Positions 24,723 to 29,578 of a DNA stretch of 29,578 nt are shown piece after piece (the stretch's first letter is position 1; every line of letters starts with the position of its first letter). Origin of the DNA: Bacteroidia bacterium. Lineage in GTDB: Bacteria > Bacteroidota > Bacteroidia > Bacteroidales > Azobacteroidaceae. The position numbers and the translations under genes were made by a program. Where the stretch lies: positions 1-29,578 of the forward strand of contig BNWW01000029.1 of the NCBI GenBank assembly GCA_025999115.1, written 5' to 3'. A model generated the notes under the pieces. The model worked only from the letters and a program-made list of their open reading frames with translations. It had not been told where the DNA came from and made no database searches.

Positions 24723-24926
24723 ATGGGAAAATTTATTAAAAAATTTCCGAAAATTGACAAAGGTCAATTACTTTCCGATGAGCAACTAAATTCAATTGAA
24801 GGTGGTGCTTGCGACGGTGGCTGTAAAAAGCAGTGTATAACCAACATGAATGGTTCTGTTGGAGGTAGCGGTACATCGGAAACCGTGAAAGAAGTTGCCA
24901 AAACGGTTAAGGAAATAGCCAGTTAA
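24723..24926 (+). CDS. RiPP precursor peptide 2 (GG leader, CxxxCxxxC core)
   Basis: A 67-residue precursor. The leader MGKFIKKFPKIDKGQLLSDE continues QLNSIEGG, with the double glycine at 27-28; the QLN..GG ending is shared with precursor 1. The core starts at Ala29 and has Cys30, Cys34 and Cys38 in an exact C-x3-C-x3-C pattern (ACDGGCKKQC), a Gly-rich stretch, then an amphipathic helix with heptad-like Lys/Glu/Val (ETVKEVAKTVKEIAS). Free Lys residues at 35, 36, 56, 60 and 63 and the new N-terminus are possible acylation points. Its neighbours are an ACP, a tandem GNAT and a PCAT; its own radical SAM gene is broken. A hairpin follows the stop. Confidence 0.85.
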   Translation: MGKFIKKFPKIDKGQLLSDEQLNSIEGGACDGGCKKQCITNMNGSVGGSGTSETVKEVAKTVKEIAS

Positions 24927-24967
24927 GCAATTACAAACAGAAGCTACTCTTTCCTTGGTAACTTCAA

Positions 24968-24994
24968 GAAGGGATGTACTGCAGACATTCCTTC
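24968..24994 (+). terminator. hairpin between precursor 2 and GNAT (attenuator candidate)
   Basis: GAAGGGATGT (24968-24977) and ACATTCCTTC (24985-24994) form a 10-bp stem with one G-U pair and a 7-nt loop, followed by AATTTT rather than a full U-run. It stands where cassette 1 has its hairpin, right after the precursor gene. Probably limits read-through into the enzyme and transporter genes or protects the precursor mRNA. Confidence 0.55.
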
Positions 24995-25005
24995 AATTTT
25001 AAGTT

Positions 25006-25896
25006 ATGTCTCCAAAAATCAGTTACAAAGCAATAATGCCGGAACAATTTGTAAATGTGTCTGAAATTTTTGATATAAACCTATCGTGTTTCAGCAATTA
25101 TTTAAATTGTTTTTGCGCTTTTTTGGGAGAAGACATCATTGGAGTTTTATTTTTAATCCGAATTGATAAATATACGGCTCGGATAAAATATTTCCAAGTT
25201 CTTCCATTATTTAGAAATAATAAGATAGGATCAAATCTGTTGAAACTATCGGAAAATTTTGTGGTTTCTGTCAATATAAAAAAAATAATTGCCAGATATA
25301 ACAACGTTGAAAACGATGTTGAAAAATGTCATTGTTTTTTCTCTCAAAATAAATGGGTTGCCGAAAAATATATTCACACAAAATATCGTTTCAAAAAAGA
25401 TCAATTTGAGAAACATTATATTTCAAAATTTTTTAATGCCGACAATTTTACATCCGGTAAAAAACTTGATTTTATATTTTACAATGACTTGTCGGAAGAA
25501 AAGAAAACTCACGTAAAAAAACAATCCGAGCAAATGTTTTCAAACGGTCTTTTGCCTTTGAATAATTTAGAGTCGATGGTTCAAGATTTATCTGTATTTG
25601 CTTTCGTAGATAAAATTTTAATTGCTTGGTCGGTAGTTGATTTAGCTTCTTATAACGAAGTTTCAATCAGAAATACCTATGTGGTTAATGAATTTAGAAA
25701 TTTCGGATTGGGGATGTACCTTTGGTATCTAATCTTTAATAAAACAGCTGAAAATCAGCATTTTGCTTGGATAAAACATATTTCCTTTGATTTTCAAAAA
25801 GATGATGATCGAATAAATAAATTATACACTCTCTTGTTTGGAGATATTGTAGAACAAAGCATTGACTATTACATAAACGAAAAAAAATTAATATAA
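25006..25896 (+). CDS. tandem GNAT N-acyltransferase-like protein
   Basis: A 296-aa cytoplasmic protein with two GNAT-like halves. The first (about 1-130) has the acyl-CoA-binding motif A in QVLPLFRNNKIGSNLLK (64-80). The second (about 155-290) has TYVVNEFRNFGLGMYLWYL (224-242), again the R-x-x-G-x-G/A type with preceding beta-4. GNATs transfer acyl groups from CoA or, in some natural-product systems, from ACP to amines. With an ACP and a GG-leader precursor next to it, acylation of the precursor is the best guess; self-resistance by acetylation is the alternative. It ends 5 bp before the PCAT2 ATG. Very AT-rich codon use, like the rest of cassette 2. Confidence 0.75.
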   Translation: MSPKISYKAIMPEQFVNVSEIFDINLSCFSNYLNCFCAFLGEDIIGVLFLIRIDKYTARIKYFQVLPLFRNNKIGSNLLKLSENFVVSVNIKKIIARYNNVENDVEKCHCFFSQNKWVAEKYIHTKYRFKKDQFEKHYISKFFNADNFTSGKKLDFIFYNDLSEEKKTHVKKQSEQMFSNGLLPLNNLESMVQDLSVFAFVDKILIAWSVVDLASYNEVSIRNTYVVNEFRNFGLGMYLWYLIFNKTAENQHFAWIKHISFDFQKDDDRINKLYTLLFGDIVEQSIDYYINEKKLI

Positions 25897-25901
25897 AAAT
25901 T

Positions 25902-28091
25902 ATGGCCTATCCATCTTATTTGCAACGGGATTCTCGTGATTGTGGTCCAACTTGTGTAAGAATGATTGCTAAATATTTCGGAAAATCCTATTCATTAAAT
26001 TATTTGAAGAAAACGGCAAATTTGACTCGCTCCGGCGCTACATTATTGAATATAAGCGATACCGCCGAAAAAATCGGATTCAAAACCTGCGGAGTTAAAT
26101 TAACCAAAGAGCAATTGCTGTATATTTCGTTGCCTTGCATTGTTTCGTGGAACAAAAATCATTTTGTTGTTGTTTACGAAATTTCAAACAATAAAGTAAT
26201 TTGTGGCGACCCTTTATCCGGAATTTTAAAATACAAGATAGACGACTTTCTGAATTGTTGGCATTCCGTCGAAGACAGCGCAAAAGGAAAAATGGGAATT
26301 GCTTTATTGTTAGAACCGTTATCTCAATTTTATGAAAACGAAGAAATTAATGAAAGTAAAAAATTGAATATTCCTCACTTGTTAAATTATATAAAACCGC
26401 ATAAAGGAAAGTTAATGGCCGTTTTATGCGCTCTGTTATTGGGAAGTTGTTTTAGTCTTATATTTCCGTATCTGTCCAAATCAATAATTGACACAGGCGT
26501 TGAAGGGAAAAACTTGAATTTTATCGTTTTAATGCTTTTGGCTCAATTAGCCGTTACATTGGGACAAGCCGTCAACGATTTGATTAAAAACCGTATCATG
26601 TTGCACACAACCATAAAGGTAAATTTATCTCTGGTATCGGATTTTCTGGGAAAATTAATGAGGTTGCCTATCGCTTTTTTTGATTCTAAACGAATCGGAG
26701 ATTTAACACAACGAATTAATGACTTTACCCGTATTCAGGATTTTTTGACAAGCGTTCTTATCAGTCTGATAATGGCAATTGTAATTCTGCTTGTGTACAG
26801 TATTTTTATAATTCAATATAACTACTTGATATTCACAGTATTTATTATCGGCAGCATCCTCTATATTTCATGGATATTTTTATTTTTGGAAAAGAGAAAG
26901 AAGATTGACTATATGCGTTTTCAAGAATCTGCATCCAATCAAAGCAATATCATTCAATTGATTACAGGAATGCAGGAAATAAAAATAAATAACTGTGAAA
27001 AACAAAAACAGGGAGAATGGGAACAAATTCAAAAACGATTATACGATATTGGTCTTCGCGGTCTGACATTAGCTCAAACTCAAAATACCGGAGGATTATT
27101 TATCGATCAGGTAAAAAATGTAATCATTTCATTTCTTGCGGCAAGAGAAGTGGTAAACGGCTCGATTTCATTAGGAATGATGTTTGCTATTCAATACATA
27201 ATCGGACAGATGAATGCGCCTGTGGCTCAATTTGTTTCTTTTATCCAATCGACACAAGATACAAAAATTAGTTTGGAACGACTGAACGAAATACAGGAAA
27301 TTGAGGATGAAGAACCTGAATCTGCTAAAAAAATAACAGAAATTCCTGCACATGCTGATATAAGATTGGCAGGCATTACTTTTCATTATAATGGAGTCCG
27401 ATCGCCTAAAGTTTTAAACAACATCAATTTAACTATTCCATCAAATAAAATTACAGCAATTGTTGGTACAAGTGGTAGCGGAAAAACTACTTTATTGAAA
27501 TTGATACTTGGCTTTTATCCACCTAATAGCGGAGACATATTTGTAGGGAATTTAAGATTAAAAGAAATAAGCGAACATTGTTGGCGTAAAAATTGTGGCG
27601 TAGTGATGCAGGAAGGTTTTATTTTTTCCGATACCATCACAAAGAATATTGCGGCAAGCGATGAACATATTGAGGTAGAAAAAATAGAGAAAGCTTCTCA
27701 ATTGGCTAATCTGAATGATTTTGTTTCATCCTTACCTATGGGATATGAACATCTGATAGGAATGGAAGGAAACGGCATAAGTTCGGGACAAAAACAACGG
27801 ATTTTAATCGCTCGAGCGATTTATAAAAATCCTCATTACGTTTTTTTTGATGAAGCCACCTCCGCCCTCGACGCCGAAAACGAAAAGAAAATCCACGACA
27901 ATTTGCAAACATTTTTCAAAGGAAAAACGGTTTTAATCATTGCGCACCGGCTTTCTACCGTCAAAAATGCCGACCAAATTATTGTGTTGAAAGAAGGTCA
28001 AATCGTAGAACAGGGCAATCATGCTCAATTAGTCGAAAAGCAAGGAGAATATTTTAATCTGGTTAAAAATCAGTTGGAATTGGGAAATTAA
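25902..28091 (+). CDS. peptidase-containing ABC transporter (C39 PCAT), cassette 2
   Basis: A 729-aa paralogue of PCAT1. The C39 triad is present: Gln8, Cys14 (RDCGPTCVRMI), His87 (NKNHFVVV), Asp103 (CGDPLSG), so it can cut GG leaders, presumably that of precursor 2. The membrane domain spans about 155-445. ATPase: Walker A GTSGSGKTT from 522, Walker B FFDEATSALD with Asp650/Glu651, and the H-loop His. The signature reads ISSGQ instead of the usual SGGQ, a mild departure. From about 27845 codon use turns GC-rich (TCC GCC CTC GAC GCC) and from 27951 the DNA is almost identical to PCAT1, so the 3' end is a mosaic produced by recombination. Follows the GNAT gene by 5 bp. Confidence 0.95.
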   Translation: MAYPSYLQRDSRDCGPTCVRMIAKYFGKSYSLNYLKKTANLTRSGATLLNISDTAEKIGFKTCGVKLTKEQLLYISLPCIVSWNKNHFVVVYEISNNKVICGDPLSGILKYKIDDFLNCWHSVEDSAKGKMGIALLLEPLSQFYENEEINESKKLNIPHLLNYIKPHKGKLMAVLCALLLGSCFSLIFPYLSKSIIDTGVEGKNLNFIVLMLLAQLAVTLGQAVNDLIKNRIMLHTTIKVNLSLVSDFLGKLMRLPIAFFDSKRIGDLTQRINDFTRIQDFLTSVLISLIMAIVILLVYSIFIIQYNYLIFTVFIIGSILYISWIFLFLEKRKKIDYMRFQESASNQSNIIQLITGMQEIKINNCEKQKQGEWEQIQKRLYDIGLRGLTLAQTQNTGGLFIDQVKNVIISFLAAREVVNGSISLGMMFAIQYIIGQMNAPVAQFVSFIQSTQDTKISLERLNEIQEIEDEEPESAKKITEIPAHADIRLAGITFHYNGVRSPKVLNNINLTIPSNKITAIVGTSGSGKTTLLKLILGFYPPNSGDIFVGNLRLKEISEHCWRKNCGVVMQEGFIFSDTITKNIAASDEHIEVEKIEKASQLANLNDFVSSLPMGYEHLIGMEGNGISSGQKQRILIARAIYKNPHYVFFDEATSALDAENEKKIHDNLQTFFKGKTVLIIAHRLSTVKNADQIIVLKEGQIVEQGNHAQLVEKQGEYFNLVKNQLELGN

Positions 28092-28108
28092 ATAGGATAG
28101 CTATCAAT
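27951..28108 (+). repeat. 158-bp direct repeat, copy 2 (PCAT 3' end plus palindrome)
   Basis: Matches 20986-21143 with two substitutions (at 27967 and the codon for Gly/Glu in QGEYF). It includes the palindrome GATAGCTATC at 28096-28105 and closes cassette 2. The two copies are direct repeats 6,965 bp apart. Confidence 0.95.
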
Positions 28109-28121
28109 CAATAAGAAATAC

Positions 28122-28129
28122 TAACTTTG
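28122..28129 (+). promoter_or_regulatory. -7 box of the truncated AAA-ATPase gene
   Basis: TAACTTTG fits TAnnTTTG 31 bp before the ATG at 28160. It lies just outside the 158-bp repeat. No clear -33 box was seen. Confidence 0.5.
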
Positions 28130-28159
28130 CAGTTGAAAAATCTAAATCCGGAATTGATT

Positions 28160-28792
28160 ATGGCAACATCCATCCGAAAATACCCCATCGGTCAGCAGGA
28201 CTTTAAATACCTGCGAGAAAATGGTTTTTCGTATGTTGATAAAACAGGATTTATCTATCCATTAGTTACAACAGGCAAACAGATTTTCCTTTCCCGCCCG
28301 CGTCGTTTTGGCAAGTCGCTGTTTATTTCTACACTGAAATATTATTTTCAGGGCAAAAAAGAACTTTTCAAAGGCTTGAAAATTACCGGATTGGAAAAGG
28401 ATTGGATGGAATATCCTGTGTTTCATATCGAATTTAATCTTGAAGCGTATATTGATCTGGATTCGTTGAAACAGGCATTGGAAACTAACTTAATGCGGTT
28501 GGAAGATGAATGGGGCGCCGACGAACGCGAAAATTCTTATGCTTCCCGGTTTTCCGGATTGATTCGTCGCGCTGCACAGAAAACCGGTAGAGGAGTAGCG
28601 GTTTTAGTGGATGAATACGACAAGCCTCTGCTTGCGACTATGAACAATGAAGATCTGAATGAGCAATGTCGCACGCTGCTAAAAGGTTTTTACGGCGTGT
28701 TGAAAGGTGAAGACACCAACCTGCGCTTTGCTTTCCTGACAGGTGTTACAAAGTTTAGCAAAGTGAGCATTTTCAGCGATTTAAAATTCTAA
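28160..28792 (+). pseudogene. truncated AAA-ATPase-like / PD-(D/E)XK family gene
   Basis: The 210 aa from ATG 28160 (MATSIRKYPIGQQDFKYLRE) are the N-terminal ATPase part of the AAA-ATPase_like (PF09820) plus DUF1703/PDDEXK_9 family, normally about 500-550 aa. Visible are YVDKTGFIYPLV, the P-loop-like FLSRPRRFGKSLF, Walker B VLVDEYDKPLL, and FLTGVTKFSKVSIFSDL. The reading then ends at KF-stop, where family members continue, so the rest of the ATPase and the whole nuclease-like domain are missing. Function in the family is uncertain (often many copies per Bacteroidetes genome). Truncation lies 10 bp from the stop of the convergent lipoprotein gene, so it marks a rearrangement edge of the island. 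Confidence 0.85.
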
Positions 28793-28801
28793 TCGATGTT
28801 T

Positions 28802-29578
28802 TTATTTCAGATAAACCGCCTCAAAACGAGCCAAAGGCGCCATCCGTGCACGATTCAATACCAATTTTCCATCGTTTAAATTGTAATTATCGGCCGTATT
28901 CAAAACTTTCGATAATCCCTCTTCAATTTCCATATTCAAACACATTTTTTGTGTATTGGCCAATTGGGAGAAACGGATGCGGTTGCTGTCTTGCAAAGTG
29001 TAAGTTCCATGGAATGAGTTGCAACCCAGATTGCCGTGTACACTGCCGTCCGCTTTGAAAATGATGAAAGCTTCGGGTCTGTTTTCGGCGGCGCTTACCG
29101 GTTTGCCGGCCAATTCCACCAATTTCCAATAGCGATTGGTAATGTCGATTTGAGCAGTGGAAATTTCGCCTATTTGCTTCAGAAGGTAATTGCCTGCCGG
29201 TTTGCCGGATACGATTTCGCCGCTCGGAGTCAATAATAATAATTGATTTTCCTGAACAATAAAATGTTGGAAAGCGCCGCCTTCGTTCACGTTCTGTAAA
29301 ACGATTTTTGAACCGGCGTCGTCCCATTTAAAATCGCCGGAATATTGCATGCCGCCTTTTCTATCCTGATAAGTAACCGACAGTGAATAGGTTAAGTTTT
29401 CATTCAAAGTCAGTTCCAGATCAATACCCGGGCAATCGGCGCACGGCACGGTTCCGAAATAAGTTCCCGGCCAACTTAGTGAAATGCGCGAATTGTGCAT
29501 GTCGGGAGCAATCATTCCTATATCCGTTTTTTGTTTTTTACTGCACGAGCAAGCCGTTATACAGAAACCTCCTACTAC
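28802..29578 (-). CDS. NlpE/META-domain lipoprotein (5' end beyond window)
   Basis: The frame stays open to the right edge; upstream of the internal ATG at 29515 it reads GFCITACSCSKKQKT, a lipoprotein signal with lipobox ITAC, so the start lies outside the window. After the lipid anchor comes an NlpE-like N-terminal domain (WPGTYFGTVPCADCPGIDLE, with the CxDC pair) and, from about 150 residues before the end, a META (HslJ-like) domain (YWKLVELAGKP, GNLGCNSFHGTY, NTQKMC). This pairing is common in Bacteroidetes and probably serves envelope or oxidative/metal stress; the exact role is unknown. Convergent with the truncated ATPase gene. Codon use is that of the chromosomal genes, not the island. 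Confidence 0.9.
   Translation of the reverse strand, partial: VVGGFCITACSCSKKQKTDIGMIAPDMHNSRISLSWPGTYFGTVPCADCPGIDLELTLNENLTYSLSVTYQDRKGGMQYSGDFKWDDAGSKIVLQNVNEGGAFQHFIVQENQLLLLTPSGEIVSGKPAGNYLLKQIGEISTAQIDITNRYWKLVELAGKPVSAAENRPEAFIIFKADGSVHGNLGCNSFHGTYTLQDSNRIRFSQLANTQKMCLNMEIEEGLSKVLNTADNYNLNDGKLVLNRARMAPLARFEAVYLK

Noticed and set aside
14338..28108. Lanthipeptide or ATP-grasp (graspetide / grasp-with-SPASM) cluster
   Set aside because: No LanB, LanC, LanM or ATP-grasp gene is present; the only modification enzymes seen are rSAM and the ACP/GNAT pair.
28109..28180. Third copy of the uvrB-tail repeat at the right end of cassette 2
   Set aside because: Only a short AATTGAT-type resemblance near 28153; not enough to call a repeat.
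1..29578. tRNA, rRNA, CRISPR array, or riboswitch
   Set aside because: No cloverleaf, repeat-spacer series or recognisable aptamer was found by reading; covariance-model searches were not possible.

Overview
The window looks like a Bacteroidales-type (Bacteroidetes) chromosome. The reasons are: perfect or near-perfect TTTG-N20/21-TAnnTTTG promoters (the Bacteroides primary sigma consensus); start codons without clear Shine-Dalgarno sequences; secreted C10 peptidase, FISUMP-like, NlpE/META lipoprotein and SusC-like outer-membrane families; and GG-leader natural-product precursors with radical SAM/SPASM enzymes. No tRNA, rRNA, CRISPR array or transposase gene was recognised.

Left part (1-14337), ordinary chromosome. 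The left edge holds the 3' end of an unknown gene that collides with a short opposite-strand ORF, possibly a rearrangement scar. Then, on the minus strand, come an Uma2-family nuclease gene plus mnmE (own promoter); a TPR/PD40 periplasmic protein - NfeD - FloA - nucleoside phosphorylase operon (own promoter); and a secreted C10 cysteine peptidase overlapping a small secreted FISUMP-like protein. Divergently, on the plus strand, lie an M16 zinc peptidase and uvrB.

Island (about 14338-28108), visibly more AT-rich and entirely different in content. It reads as two tandem cassettes for ribosomally made, modified peptides (RiPPs). Cassette 1 (14319-21143): uvrB 3' tail, XRE regulator (minus strand), precursor peptide 1 with four Cys after a GG leader, radical SAM/SPASM maturase, outer-membrane beta-barrel protein, and a C39-peptidase ABC transporter (PCAT). 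Cassette 2 (21153-28108): a second copy of the uvrB 3' tail, a frameshifted XRE remnant, a second outer-membrane protein, a radical SAM gene broken by an internal deletion and frameshift but keeping both its CxxxCxxC and SPASM ends, an acyl carrier protein, precursor peptide 2 with a CxxxCxxxC core, a tandem-GNAT protein, and a second PCAT. Both cassettes end in the same 158-bp sequence (2 mismatches), covering the last ~47 codons of the PCAT gene plus 17 bp with the palindrome GATAGCTATC. Cassette 2's pairing of carrier protein and GNAT next to a GG-leader precursor suggests an acylated (lipidated) RiPP. This is the most interesting inference in the window.

How the island could work: precursors are made in excess (a hairpin follows each precursor gene), modified in the cytoplasm by the radical SAM enzyme (cassette 1) or by ACP/GNAT acyl transfer (cassette 2, inferred), then cut after the GG motif and exported by the cognate PCAT. 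The outer-membrane barrel could help release or re-uptake. No HlyD-type adaptor is encoded here.

Right end (28109-29578): a promoter and a truncated AAA-ATPase-like/PD-(D/E)XK-family gene, then, convergent, an NlpE/META-domain lipoprotein whose 5' end runs off the window.
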